Positions 1 to 10,870 of a DNA stretch of 64,000 bases are shown in pieces. A program made the position numbers and the translations under genes. The stretch is from Streptomyces acidiscabies. Its GTDB lineage: Bacteria; Actinomycetota; Actinomycetes; Streptomycetales; Streptomycetaceae. The DNA lies in NCBI RefSeq assembly GCF_020010905.1, contig NZ_JAGJBY010000001.1, positions 186,001 through 250,000 on the forward strand, written 5' to 3'. The first letter of the stretch is position 1. The number at the start of each line of letters is the position of its first letter. The notes under the pieces were generated by a model. It had not been told where the DNA came from, ran no database searches, and saw only the letters and a program-made list of their open reading frames with translations.

Positions 1-1
1 C

Positions 2-580
2 CAGCCGCACACCCCCTACAGCCGTGAACGCGTCGAACGCGCCCGGGCCGTGGCCATGCCGCGCGACCAGGCGCTCCTCGACCACGGCGGCCGTATGCGC
101 ACCCTCTACCAGCACACCCAGCGCCACTCGCTGGGCGTGCTCGGGTACACGGAACAGCTCAAGGGCGACGTGGAGTGCCGGTCCCTCGACGAGGTCACCG
201 ACCGCCTGATGATCGTGGACCGGACCGTCGCCTTCATCCCCGCGGACGACGACGGCCGGCTCGCCCTGGAGATCCGCCACCCCGCGCTGATCAAGCACTT
301 CGTGACGACGTTCGACCGCCTGTGGCGCCTGGCAACTCCCATGCATCCCTTGCCTGTTGCTCCGCGCCCGTCCCCGGACGGCGTCACCGCGCGGCAACGC
401 GCCATCGCCGCGCTGCTCGTGGAGGGCCACACCGACGCCGTGATCGCCGACCGCCTCGGCCTCAACATCCGCACCGCCCGCGAACACATAGCCAAACTAG
501 CCGCCACCCTCGGCAGCGACAGCCGGGCCCAACTCGGCTACCTCATAGGCCAGTCGGAAATCCTTGACCGGGAAGACTGA
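2..580 (+). CDS. LuxR-type HTH regulator, C-terminal part (cut by left edge)
   Basis: The frame is open from base 2, so the true start lies outside the window and about 192 residues are visible. The last 60 residues form a LuxR/GerE helix-turn-helix (VTARQRAIAALLVEGHTDAV then IADRLGLNIRTAREHI), preceded by a conserved 'SLDEVTDRLM' segment and a 'RHPALIKHFV' segment. This is the architecture of Streptomyces single-chain LuxR regulators with a TrmB-like N-terminal region, not of a response regulator, since no receiver domain is visible in the part seen. It is clearly paralogous to the next gene, which runs the other way; the two coding ends overlap by 38 bp. The target genes cannot be inferred. 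Confidence 0.85.
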   Translation, partial: QPHTPYSRERVERARAVAMPRDQALLDHGGRMRTLYQHTQRHSLGVLGYTEQLKGDVECRSLDEVTDRLMIVDRTVAFIPADDDGRLALEIRHPALIKHFVTTFDRLWRLATPMHPLPVAPRPSPDGVTARQRAIAALLVEGHTDAVIADRLGLNIRTAREHIAKLAATLGSDSRAQLGYLIGQSEILDRED

Positions 581-1586
581 CACCTTTCCCGGGCCCCTCC
601 CCGTACATCCCCCCACCCCCCACCAACCCGACCTGAGCGATCCGCACACCCAACTGCGTACGGCTGGCCGCCCCTAACGTCTCGGAAAGCCGGGCGATAT
701 GGGCCCGGCAGGTCCGGACGCTGATCCCCAACCTCTCCGCGATCACCGCGTCCTGATGCCCCTCGGCAAGCAACGCCGCGATGGACTGCTCGCGATGGGA
801 GACGCCCTCGACGGTCGGCGCGGGAATGGCCGCGGCGAGCGGGATCGCGAGCCGCCACAGGCGCTCGAAGACCGTGACGAGGTACGTGATGAGGGCAGGG
901 TGACGCAGTTCGAGGGCCATCGTGCGGTCGGGGTTGGCGGGGATGAAGGCGACGACCCGGTCGAAGACCATGAGCCGGTCGGTGACCTCGTCGAGGGTGC
1001 GCGCCTCGACCGCGTCCCCCATCAAGTCCAGGTAGGTCAACAGCCCTTGGCCGTGCCGGGCGACGTGGTTGTACAGGTCGCGCATCCGAACTCCCCGCGC
1101 CCGCAAGGACATCGCCCGGTGCAGCCCCTCGGAGAGCTCGTGCTCGCGCCGGATCCCGCCGGGCTGGACGGTCAGCACCTCGGTCGTACACGCGTCGGTC
1201 GCCTCGTCGAGCGCCGCCTGGATCCGGGACGCCCCGTCCAGGACGCGCAGCGCCATGCCCTCGCCGGAGACGCTGACGGGGCCGCCGAGCCCGGCGTACC
1301 ACTCGAAGGCGGCGACCGCCGCGCCCATCCGGCGCCGGCTCGCGCTGACGTCGTCGTACAGGCCCCGCAGGAGCCGCGTCATGACCTCCTGCGGCGCGGT
1401 CGGGACGAGCCAGTCCATGTCGTCGGGATCGGGGTGCAGCAGGGCGAGTTCGAGGAGACAGGGCACCGGTCCGGCGTCGGCGCGCGGGATGCGGCCACGG
1501 CGCACGGCGCGGGAGTAGACCCGGTCACCGGCCTCGCACAGTCGGTCGGCACCGTGCGGGGGGTGCTCCGTCCCGTGCCCGGTCAT
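543..1586 (-). CDS. LuxR-type HTH regulator (347 aa), paralogue of its neighbour
   Basis: A helix-turn-helix regulator with the LuxR/GerE domain near residues 255-315 (HREQSIAALLAEGHQDAVIA, then RTCRAHIARL). A long N-terminal region shares 'TLDEVTDRLM.FDR.VAFIPA' and 'ALELRHPALI' with the convergent gene at the left edge. I chose the ATG at 1586 because it begins the conserved part and has a GGGGGTGGG stretch upstream; the frame is open to 1880 but that extension looks like non-coding translation. The C-terminal 27 residues (Gly/Pro-rich) extend into the antisense of the neighbouring gene, probably because the stop codon drifted. There is no receiver domain or kinase, so the input signal is unknown. 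Confidence 0.85.
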   Translation of the reverse strand: MTGHGTEHPPHGADRLCEAGDRVYSRAVRRGRIPRADAGPVPCLLELALLHPDPDDMDWLVPTAPQEVMTRLLRGLYDDVSASRRRMGAAVAAFEWYAGLGGPVSVSGEGMALRVLDGASRIQAALDEATDACTTEVLTVQPGGIRREHELSEGLHRAMSLRARGVRMRDLYNHVARHGQGLLTYLDLMGDAVEARTLDEVTDRLMVFDRVVAFIPANPDRTMALELRHPALITYLVTVFERLWRLAIPLAAAIPAPTVEGVSHREQSIAALLAEGHQDAVIAERLGISVRTCRAHIARLSETLGAASRTQLGVRIAQVGLVGGGGMYGEGPGKGVSLPGQGFPTGL

Positions 1587-2005
1587 CGTCCATCCCACCC
1601 CCGCAGTTTGCTCTTCCGCAGCGCAACTATGCGGGGCGTCCACCCGGCTCCGCAACACGGCGCCCTCGGTCACGCGACCTGAAATCCCCCGGTATACGGC
1701 CGTTTCGACCCGCCTCCGCCCCTCGCACTGCAACAAGCTGACGGTGGTGCACCGTACCCACTCACGGCAGGGTGGAACCGCTCCACCCGGGCTGCCGCTC
1801 GCCCGGGAGACCCGGCCGGACGCTCCCCGTCCGGCCGGGTCCACCACGCGCGCACGAAGACGCCCGGCAGGAGCCTCCACGCCCCGCGTACGCCCCGGGT
1901 ACTACCCGGGTACGACGACACCCCGGCGTCCTCCCCGCAGTACGACGCAACCCTCCCCCGCCGTACCCCTCCCCACCCCCGCCCGCACCCCGCACAATCC
2001 CAGGT
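1587..2005. other. Divergent intergenic region with strong hairpin and GTAC repeat
   Basis: This 419-base region separates the LuxR gene (leftward) from the lipoprotein gene (rightward). It holds a perfect 14-bp stem (arms 1809-1822 and 1828-1841, 5-nt loop) that looks like a terminator although no gene obviously ends here. Around 1896-1916 there is a GGGTACTACCCGGGTAC motif that recurs elsewhere in the window. I see no convincing protein-coding frame; the long rightward frame through here is a shadow. Confidence 0.5.
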
Positions 2006-2608
2006 ATGGCGAACCGAGGCACACCAGAACCCTCCCACCCGATCACCCCCCTACGCCGCCTCCCGGCCCTACTGGCCCTCCCCCTCGTCCTCCTCGCCCC
2101 CGCCCTCCTCACAAGCTGCGACACAGGCTCCACCCCCGGCACCGCACCCAACGCCACCCCCAGCCCCCAACTCCCCTCCCGCCCCCACCAGGACGGCCAC
2201 CTCGTCTTCACCGTCCTCTCCCTGCGCTGCGGCATCCTCGGCGTCACCGGAACCCACAGCGACGCCATGCCCGACGGCCAGTTCTGCGCGGCCAGACTCC
2301 GCGTCGACAACCCCAGCGGCGACTTCCACCCCTACGCCGTGAAGGACCAGCGCCTGGAGGGCGCGACCGGCCGCGCGGCCCGCCCCGACAGCTTCGCCAT
2401 GGCCGTACGCCGCCAGCACGAGTCGATCTCGATCGGCGGCCACTCCCTCGTGGAGGTGGAGCTCTGGTACGACGTACCCCGCGACGCGAAGATCACCGGC
2501 CTGCGGGTGACCGGCGACCGCGACCCGGCGAGCTGGATGGCGACGACCCCGGCGGCACACGCCCCGGACGGCCTCCTGATCCCGATGAAGCCGGTGCTGG
2601 ACAGCTAG
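2006..2608 (+). CDS. Small secreted lipoprotein, DUF4352-like
   Basis: A 200-residue protein with an N-terminal signal ending in a lipobox (ALLTSC, Cys about residue 36), so it should be lipid-anchored on the outer face of the membrane. The mature part, 'FTVLSLRCGI..VTGTH' then 'FCAARLRVDNPSGDFHPYAV' and 'SLVEVELWYDVP', fits the immunoglobulin-like DUF4352/telokin-like family of extracellular domains, whose role is mostly unknown. The ATG at 2006 was chosen because it opens the signal peptide; the upstream extension of the frame is Pro/Arg-rich junk. It ends 23 bp before the convergent sugar-binding protein gene. Function is not assigned. Confidence 0.75.
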   Translation: MANRGTPEPSHPITPLRRLPALLALPLVLLAPALLTSCDTGSTPGTAPNATPSPQLPSRPHQDGHLVFTVLSLRCGILGVTGTHSDAMPDGQFCAARLRVDNPSGDFHPYAVKDQRLEGATGRAARPDSFAMAVRRQHESISIGGHSLVEVELWYDVPRDAKITGLRVTGDRDPASWMATTPAAHAPDGLLIPMKPVLDS

Positions 2609-2631
2609 CCCCGAAGTACCCCCGGTACCCC

Positions 2632-3735
2632 CTACTTGAGGTTGACCGCCTCGCAAGCCGCCTCGAACTTCGCCGTGCAGATCTGCCCGACCGTGTAGAT
2701 CCCGTCCGCCACCACCGTCTGCTTCACATTGCTCTTGGTCAGCGCGACCACGGTCACCAGCTGCGCCGGGATCTTCTTGTTCGTCGGGCTGTCCACCCGG
2801 TCCCGCGTCAGCGAGTCGAACTTGATGTCCTTGCCCTGGATCTTGGCGACGGCCATCTCCGCGGCGGCGGCGGCCATCTGCGGGTACGGCTTGTAGACGC
2901 TCATGAACTGCTTGCCGGTGATGATCCGCTGCACGGCGGGCAGTTCGGCGTCCTGCCCGGTGATCGGCGGCAGATCGGTGACCCCCGCCGCTTCGAGCGC
3001 CTTCAGCGCGCCCCCGGCCATCGCGTCGTTCGCGGAGTACACCCCCGCGATGTTGTTCTTGCCGATCCGCTGGATCGCCTGCGCCATCTCGGACTGCGCG
3101 AGGGCCGGGCTCCACTCGTCGGTGTCGTAGGTGGCCGCGACGGTCACCCGCCCGTCGATCTCGGAGAGCGCGCCCGCCTTGAACTGCCCGGCGTTGGGGT
3201 CGGTCGGCGAGCCGTTGATCATGACGATCTTGTCGGCGGTGCTCGCGTTGTTGATCGTCTCGACGAGGGTGCGCCCCTGCACCTGCCCGACGAGTTCGTT
3301 GTCGAAGGAGACGTACGCGTCGATGGGCCCCTCGGCGAGCCGGTCGTAGGCGATGACCGGGACGCCCGCGTCCTTGGCCTTCTCGACCGTGCCGGCGATG
3401 CCCTTGGAGTCGACCGCGTCGAGGAGGATCAGGTCCACCTTGTCGCTGATCATCTTCTCCATCTGCTGGACCTGCGTCGCCGCCTTGGCCCCCGCGTTCT
3501 GGTAGATCGTCTTGCCCTGCTTGTTCGTGAGCTGGGCGATCGTCTTCTGGATGATCGGGTAGTCGAACTGCTCGTACCGGGTGTTGGTCTTCTCCGGCAT
3601 GAGCACGCCGACCGTGAGGTCGTTGCCCTTCGTCGGGCTCGCGTCGGCCGTGTCCCCCGTCGCGTTCAGCATCCCGCATCCGGCGAGCGAAAGGGTCATC
3701 GTCGAAGCGACGACGGATATGGCGATACGACGCAT
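2632..3735 (-). CDS. Sugar ABC transporter substrate-binding lipoprotein (XylF-like)
   Basis: A periplasmic-binding-protein fold of the type-I sugar class, resembling D-xylose-binding XylF/ChvE. Residues 1-20 are a lipoprotein signal with lipobox LAGC. The mature protein carries 'VGVLMPEKTNTRYE', 'DLILLDAVDSKGI', 'GVPVIAYDRL', 'SFDNELVGQVQGR' and 'PPITGQDAELPAVQRII', all typical of this family. The expected role is capture of a pentose or related sugar for an ABC importer. No ATPase or permease gene is adjacent, so the partner transporter must be elsewhere. The ATG at 3735 starts the signal peptide; an in-frame GTG at 3747 with GGA upstream is an alternative. Sugar specificity is inferred by family resemblance only. 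Confidence 0.85.
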   Translation of the reverse strand: MRRIAISVVASTMTLSLAGCGMLNATGDTADASPTKGNDLTVGVLMPEKTNTRYEQFDYPIIQKTIAQLTNKQGKTIYQNAGAKAATQVQQMEKMISDKVDLILLDAVDSKGIAGTVEKAKDAGVPVIAYDRLAEGPIDAYVSFDNELVGQVQGRTLVETINNASTADKIVMINGSPTDPNAGQFKAGALSEIDGRVTVAATYDTDEWSPALAQSEMAQAIQRIGKNNIAGVYSANDAMAGGALKALEAAGVTDLPPITGQDAELPAVQRIITGKQFMSVYKPYPQMAAAAAEMAVAKIQGKDIKFDSLTRDRVDSPTNKKIPAQLVTVVALTKSNVKQTVVADGIYTVGQICTAKFEAACEAVNLK

Positions 3736-3947
3736 GCGGGGGCTCACTTCAGGTGACGTTCCGGACGTGGGTACGGCGACTTCCAGGACCCAGGTACTGA
3801 GAGCCAACGCGGCCCGCTCCCGCAGAGTCAAGAAGAATCACTTAACGAGATGGCAACATCACACTGCGCTCAAGTAACGACAACACATGGAGACGACTCC
3901 TCAGCCTTCCCCAACTCCCTTCACACCCCCGCCACTTGGAAAGCACG

Positions 3948-3980
3948 AAAGGGCCCGGAGTCATGAACTCCGAACCCTTT
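3948..3980 (-). terminator. Intrinsic terminator downstream of hspR
   Basis: Inverted repeat with arms AAAGGGcCCGGAGT and AACTCCGaACCCTTT (small bulges) around CATG. It lies 40 bases past the hspR stop in the direction of transcription. Confidence 0.6.
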
Positions 3981-4020
3981 CACGGCGTTTCGTCCACCCT
4001 TGACCGATCTCGACCGTGTC

Positions 4021-4476
4021 TCAGTCCTTGGGCTTCTTCGGCCGCCAGACCACCAACGCGCTGGTCTGCTGCACCTCCTGGTACGGCACCAGGTCGCGCC
4101 GGTACGACGCGTGCACCGCGGCCTCGCGCTGCTGCATCGTCGCTGCGGCGCCGTCGAGCGCCGACTCCAGCTCCGCGACCCGGGACTGGAGCGCGGCGAC
4201 CTGGTTCTCCAGCTCGATGATCCGCTTGATGCCGGCCAGGTTGATGCCCTCGTCCTGCGACAACGCCTGCACGGTACGCAGGAGTTCGATGTCGCGGGCC
4301 GAGTAGCGGCGGCCCCGCCCGGCCGTGCGGTCCGGGGAGACCAGGCCGAGACGGTCGTACTGCCGCAGGGTCTGCGGGTGCAGACCGGAGAGCTGGGCCG
4401 CCACCGAGATGACGTAGACCGGGGTCTCCTCGGTCAGTTCGTACGGGTTGCGCCGGCGGCCGTCCATCACTCTCAT
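4021..4476 (-). CDS. hspR: HspR, MerR-family heat-shock repressor
   Basis: A 151-residue MerR-family repressor: the winged helix 'PVYVISVAAQLSGLHPQTLR' leads into 'DRLGLVSP' and 'GRGRRYSARDIELLR', followed by a coiled-coil-like stretch (about residues 75-115). In Streptomyces HspR binds HAIR operators with DnaK as co-repressor and shuts off the dnaK operon, clpB and lon. Here it is the last gene of dnaK-grpE-dnaJ-hspR; its ATG overlaps the dnaJ stop by 4 bp, indicating translational coupling. Two HAIR-like sites lie upstream of dnaK, consistent with autoregulation. Length and position are standard. Confidence 0.97.
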   Translation of the reverse strand: MRVMDGRRRNPYELTEETPVYVISVAAQLSGLHPQTLRQYDRLGLVSPDRTAGRGRRYSARDIELLRTVQALSQDEGINLAGIKRIIELENQVAALQSRVAELESALDGAAATMQQREAAVHASYRRDLVPYQEVQQTSALVVWRPKKPKD

Positions 4477-5648
4477 GCTCCCTTCGCGGCCTCGAACAGC
4501 TCCGCCCGCGGGTCCTCGCCCGCGGTCGCCTCGCGATACGCCTCCAGTGCGTCACGAGCCTTCCCCGTCACGTCCTTCGGGACACTCACCTCGACGGTGA
4601 CCAACAGGTCCCCGCGAGTGCCGTCCTTGCGGACCGCGCCCTTCCCGCGCGCACGCATGGTGCGCCCGTTGGGCGTGCCCGGAGGCAGCTTCAGGGTGAG
4701 CGCGGGCCCGCCCAGGGTGGGCACCTTGATCTCCCCGCCGAGCGCCGCCTCCGCGAACGTGACCGGCACGGTCACCGTCAGATTGTCGTCCTTGCGCCCG
4801 AAGACGGGATGACTTCCGACATGGACGACGACGTAGAGGTCACCGGCGGTGCCGCCCCGCTCGCCCGGACCGCCCTTGCCGCGCAGCCGGATCCGCTGCC
4901 CGTCCGTCACCCCTGCCGGGATGCGGACCTGCATCGTCCGCGAGGACTTGGCCCGGCCGCTGCCGTGACAGTCCTCGCAGGGCTGCTCGGCGATCAGGCC
5001 GCGCCCCTTGCAGTCGGGGCACGGGTCGGTGAGCGAGAAGCCGCCGCCCGAGCCGCGCGCGACCTGCCCGGTGCCGACGCAGGTCGGGCACACGCGCGGC
5101 GTGCCGTTCTTGTCGCCGGTGCCCGAGCACGCCTTGCAGGCGGCCTGGGAGGTCATGCGCAGCGGGACCGTCGCCCCCTCGATGGCCTCGGTGAAGCTGA
5201 GGGTCACCTCGGTGTCGATGTCCTGCCCGCGCCGGGGCTGGGTACGGCCCGCGGTCGTGCCGCCCCGGTTGAACAGGCCCCCGAAGACGTCCCCGATGCC
5301 GCCGCCGAAGCCGCCTTGGGAGCCGCCGCCCGCGCCCCCTCCGAAGAGGTCGCCCAGGTCGAAGTTGAACGAGCCGCCGCCCGCGCCCGGACCCGGGCGG
5401 AAGCCGCCGTTGCCGAACAGGGCGCGCGCCTCGTCGTACTCCTTGCGCTTCTTGGGGTCGCCGAGGATGTCGTTCGCCTCGGAGATCTCCTTGAAGCGCT
5501 CCTCGGCCTTGGCGTTGCCCTTGTTCGCGTCCGGGTGGAACTCGCGCGCGAGCTTGCGGTACGCCTTCTTGATCTCGGCCTCGGTGGCGTCCTTGGGGAC
5601 GCCGAGGACCTTGTAGAAGTCCTTCTCGATGAAGTCCTTGGTGCTCAT
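4473..5648 (-). CDS. dnaJ: DnaJ co-chaperone (type I)
   Basis: A 391-residue Hsp40. The J domain (residues about 8-75) contains the HPD triad in 'LAREFHPDANKG', which stimulates DnaK ATPase. A Gly/Phe-rich region follows, then four CxxCxGxG zinc-binding repeats (CKACSGTG, CPTCVGTG, CPDCKGRG, CEDCHGSG) and the C-terminal substrate-binding beta domain ending near 'VTVEVSVPKDV'. All key residues are present. It is the third gene of the chaperone operon and overlaps hspR. Streptomycetes usually carry a second dnaJ next to hrcA; this operon-linked copy corresponds to DnaJ1. Confidence 0.97.
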   Translation of the reverse strand: MSTKDFIEKDFYKVLGVPKDATEAEIKKAYRKLAREFHPDANKGNAKAEERFKEISEANDILGDPKKRKEYDEARALFGNGGFRPGPGAGGGSFNFDLGDLFGGGAGGGSQGGFGGGIGDVFGGLFNRGGTTAGRTQPRRGQDIDTEVTLSFTEAIEGATVPLRMTSQAACKACSGTGDKNGTPRVCPTCVGTGQVARGSGGGFSLTDPCPDCKGRGLIAEQPCEDCHGSGRAKSSRTMQVRIPAGVTDGQRIRLRGKGGPGERGGTAGDLYVVVHVGSHPVFGRKDDNLTVTVPVTFAEAALGGEIKVPTLGGPALTLKLPPGTPNGRTMRARGKGAVRKDGTRGDLLVTVEVSVPKDVTGKARDALEAYREATAGEDPRAELFEAAKGA

Positions 5649-5681
5649 CCCCGACGCACCCCCTTCCGCTCGTCGTCCGTG

Positions 5682-8193
<2,512 letters not shown>

Positions 8194-8196
<3 letters not shown>

Positions 8197-8223
8197 TGTG
8201 CATCACCCGCCCAGCCGAGTCAA
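8194..8223 (-). promoter_or_regulatory. Putative dnaK promoter (vegetative sigma type)
   Basis: On the minus strand, TTGACT (8223-8218) is followed after 17-18 bases by CACACT/ACACTT (8200-8194). The -35 hexamer is good and the -10 is poor. Placement between the two HAIR sites fits a repressed housekeeping-sigma promoter; the exact start point is inference. Confidence 0.5.
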
Positions 8224-8227
8224 CAGA

Positions 8228-8248
8228 GCTGAGTCACACAGACTCAAC
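8228..8248 (-). promoter_or_regulatory. HAIR operator 2 upstream of dnaK
   Basis: GCTGAGT-N7-ACTCAAC keeps the TGAGT-N7-ACTCA core of the HAIR palindrome, and TGAGTC/GACTCA is a perfect inverted repeat. It lies upstream of the putative -35 box. Multiple HspR sites are known at the S. coelicolor dnaK promoter. Confidence 0.7.
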
Positions 8249-8250
8249 TC

Positions 8251-9456
8251 TTATCCGTTCCTTACACGCATGGCAGCCTTGACCTGCGACGACTCAGGCT
8301 TCCGAGGCGCCTGAACATGCGCACCAGGGGTGACTCCAGAGACCTGCGGGGGCTTCCGCCGAGGCTTCGAAAGGCTCAAGAGGCGGTGTACGAGGGTGAG
8401 TCGCCGCCCTCCCGGATCACCGGGCGCGCGCCGGGGCCGCCGTACGCCGGGCCGCTCGCCCAGCGTCTCCCCCGCACGCCTCGGCCGCACCCCGTACACG
8501 CGCACGCGCAGCAGCCCCGCCGTTGCCACCGCTACGACGGCCGCCACCCACAGCACCGCCGAGACGCCCGTCCGGCCCGCGTGCACGAGCCCCCCGACCA
8601 GGACACCCCCGAAGGCCGCCGCGCCGATCAGGACGACCGCCCCCCGGTCCGTGACCCCGAGGCGGCGCAGCCGGTGCGCGAGGTGGTCCGGCGCCGGTCT
8701 CAGCAGCGGCCGTCCCGCGCGCCTGCGCGAGAGGGCGACGAGGACGACGTCCAGGCTCGCGACCGCCGTCAGCGCGAACAGCGCGCCCACGCCGGTGAGG
8801 GCCCCGCGTTCCGCGCACGCGCGCACGGCGACCGCGGCCGGCAGGAACCCGGCGAACAGCGCACCCGACGTACCGAGCCCCACGCGCGCGTGCGGCCAGT
8901 TGTGCATCAGGAAGCCGGTCAGAGCCGCCGCGAGGACGCTCAGCAGGACGGCGGGCCCGTCCATCACCTCGGCGGCTGCACAGACCCCGGCGCCGAAGGC
9001 GGTGACGACGCCGACCGTCCCGGCGACGCCGTCCGCGTGGTCGAGGCTCCGGAAGGCGAGGGCGACGAAGACGACCCACCCGACCGCAACGACGCCCCCT
9101 AGGACGCCGATCGCGTCATAAGGGATCACGAAGGCCGCCGAAACGGTCGTACCGAGCACAAGGAAGCGGTTCTTCAGGCGCCACAGGTCGGCGGCGAGAC
9201 CGAGCAGGGCGACGGCGCCGGCCGCGACGAGGAGCACGCCCATGTCGGGCCCGAGGGGAGCGAGGCCGGTGCGGTCCCCGAGGGCCGCGATCCCACAGGT
9301 GGCCGCCACCACCGCGGGCCCCCCGGACAGCGGCACCCTTCGCACCCGCTGCCACCGCTCGACCAGCCCCACGCGCAGCGCGGGGACACGGAGCAGGGCG
9401 GCCAGGAGAGCGGCCAGCGCGAGCGCGGAGGTGGCGGCAGCGATTCCATAGAGCAC
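8251..9456 (-). CDS. Polytopic membrane protein, degenerate WecA/MraY (GT4) family
   Basis: A 401-residue protein with about ten hydrophobic segments and a basic, poorly conserved C-terminal tail (from about residue 330). Order of motifs recalls polyprenyl-phosphate sugar-1-phosphate transferases: 'RVPLSGGPAVV', 'LLGLAADL' where the family has LGxxDD, 'FRSLDHADGVAGT' for the NxxDGxxG loop, and 'PAPDHLAHRL' for the HxHH region. Several catalytic Asp/His positions look changed, so activity is doubtful. The GTG start at 9456 has no ribosome-binding site and lies beside an inverted repeat, so it may be translated leaderless. It runs toward the dnaK promoter region and ends 3 bp past HAIR 2. Confidence 0.7.
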   Translation of the reverse strand: MLYGIAAATSALALAALLAALLRVPALRVGLVERWQRVRRVPLSGGPAVVAATCGIAALGDRTGLAPLGPDMGVLLVAAGAVALLGLAADLWRLKNRFLVLGTTVSAAFVIPYDAIGVLGGVVAVGWVVFVALAFRSLDHADGVAGTVGVVTAFGAGVCAAAEVMDGPAVLLSVLAAALTGFLMHNWPHARVGLGTSGALFAGFLPAAVAVRACAERGALTGVGALFALTAVASLDVVLVALSRRRAGRPLLRPAPDHLAHRLRRLGVTDRGAVVLIGAAAFGGVLVGGLVHAGRTGVSAVLWVAAVVAVATAGLLRVRVYGVRPRRAGETLGERPGVRRPRRAPGDPGGRRLTLVHRLLSLSKPRRKPPQVSGVTPGAHVQAPRKPESSQVKAAMRVRNG

Positions 9457-9457
9457 A

Positions 9458-9473
9458 GTGACAAATTAGTCAC
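9458..9473. promoter_or_regulatory. Inverted repeat GTGAC-N6-GTCAC at a gene start
   Basis: A short perfect palindrome in an AT-rich patch 1 bp upstream of the GTG of the WecA-like gene, within the divergent region 9457-9656. Its position suggests an operator, but no regulator is identified. Confidence 0.35.
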
Positions 9474-9656
9474 AAATGTAGCAATTAAGTACGAATGACA
9501 TGAACGGAACGACCCCTGAATCACATGACCGGTCTTCGACCCCTTCCGGACGTTCCTAGCCAAAAACAGTCGTGCCCTTTCGCATCTCGCGCCCTACGGT
9601 GAGCCATCGACCGATCACACGACCGGGGCGGGGGCGCCATAGGGGGGCGAAGACCG

Positions 9657-10712
9657 GTGCGGGACGAGCCGCCGGACGACCGTCCGAACACCCACAACAG
9701 CGCGAGCGGCGGCGTCTTCCACAGCCCAGTCGTCCAGACCGGCCAGGTCCGCGACGTGCACATCCACCAGGGCGCTTCCAGGAAGCCACCGTCCCGGCCC
9801 CGGCTCGTCGCGCTCGTCGCCGTCCTGGCATGTCTGGCCGGAGCCATCGCGGCCGTGTCGCTCGGCGGCCTCCTGGAGGGCCGTACACCGTCCGGCACCG
9901 CCTCCCCCGCCCCCGAGAGCGGCCACTTGTACGCGATCAGCAGCAAGGACGCCACGGTGTGGTCGTGGAGCAGCCGTACGGGGTGGACGCAGATCGGTGG
10001 CACCCCGGCCGGGGAGATCGCCGCCGGACCCGCCGGACTCTTCGCCACCAACCCCGTGGACGGCCGGATCTTCCGCTACGGCGACGCGGGCGGCTGGGAG
10101 TCCGTCGGCGCAGGAACGGACGGCCAGACCTTGGCGGTCGGCGACCACCTCTGGGTCCGCGACAGCGGGGCCGTACGCCAATGGGACCCGCGCACGCGCG
10201 CGTGGACGACGGTACGGAACGGTCCGACGGCCCAGATCTACGGCGGCCCGGCCGGACTGTTCGCGACGGAACCCGCCGGTGAGCACGCGCTGACGCGCCG
10301 GGAGCCGGACACCGGGAAGTGGCTCCTCACCGGACGTGGCGCGCTCGGGTTCGCCGTGGGCGAGCGGCTCTACGGGCTGAGCCGGATGGACCTGCGCGTC
10401 TACCGCTGGAACGGCTCCGGCGGGGTGGACGACTGGACCCCGCTCGGCGAGGCCGAGTTCGACGGCGTCCACGCGGGCGGCGCCGGCCTGTTCGCCACCC
10501 GCGACGGCCGGCTCTTCGCGTACGACGAGGTGTCCGGGCGCTGGCGCGGCACCGGTGACGCGGCCGGCTCCGGCGCGGCGTACGCGGTCGCGGCCGACCA
10601 TGTCTACCGCCAGGACTCCGAGGGGGTCTGGCAGTGGACGGGGACGGCGCGACGGGAGGGGGCATGGGTCAGGATCGGTACGCCTGCGGCGGGACTCGCG
10701 GCCTCGGGGTGA
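9657..10712 (+). CDS. Membrane-anchored repeat protein with a 'VQ..RD.H.H' N-terminal peptide
   Basis: A 351-residue protein starting at GTG (GGGGGG 9 bp upstream). Residues 1-45 are cytosolic and contain 'FHSPVVQTGQVRDVHIH'. One transmembrane helix follows (about 48-70), then a Trp/Gly-rich extracellular part built from about six repeats marked by 'PAGLFAT' (three near-identical copies), 'LFAYDEVSGRW' and similar, compatible with a tachylectin-like or related beta-propeller. I do not recognise a catalytic motif. The N-terminal peptide resembles one in the NB-ARC protein at the right edge. Function unknown; an extracellular sensor or binding role is a guess. Confidence 0.75.
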   Translation: MRDEPPDDRPNTHNSASGGVFHSPVVQTGQVRDVHIHQGASRKPPSRPRLVALVAVLACLAGAIAAVSLGGLLEGRTPSGTASPAPESGHLYAISSKDATVWSWSSRTGWTQIGGTPAGEIAAGPAGLFATNPVDGRIFRYGDAGGWESVGAGTDGQTLAVGDHLWVRDSGAVRQWDPRTRAWTTVRNGPTAQIYGGPAGLFATEPAGEHALTRREPDTGKWLLTGRGALGFAVGERLYGLSRMDLRVYRWNGSGGVDDWTPLGEAEFDGVHAGGAGLFATRDGRLFAYDEVSGRWRGTGDAAGSGAAYAVAADHVYRQDSEGVWQWTGTARREGAWVRIGTPAAGLAASG

Positions 10713-10870
10713 ACCCGTCGTCGTACTCGCGGGGTAACGCGGTAGTACTCACGAGGGACCCCGGCGGCCTTATTACCACCCGTCCTGAGGCAACCCTCAG
10801 CGATCCAGATCACTCCGCGCCCGGCTACAGTGCGACGGGGAACACGGGGTACCCTCGGACGGACTGAATA

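Noticed and set aside
1744..3756. Very long rightward open frame
   Set aside because: It is antisense to the sugar-binding protein gene and shows the Arg/Pro/Ala pattern typical of shadow frames in GC-rich DNA.
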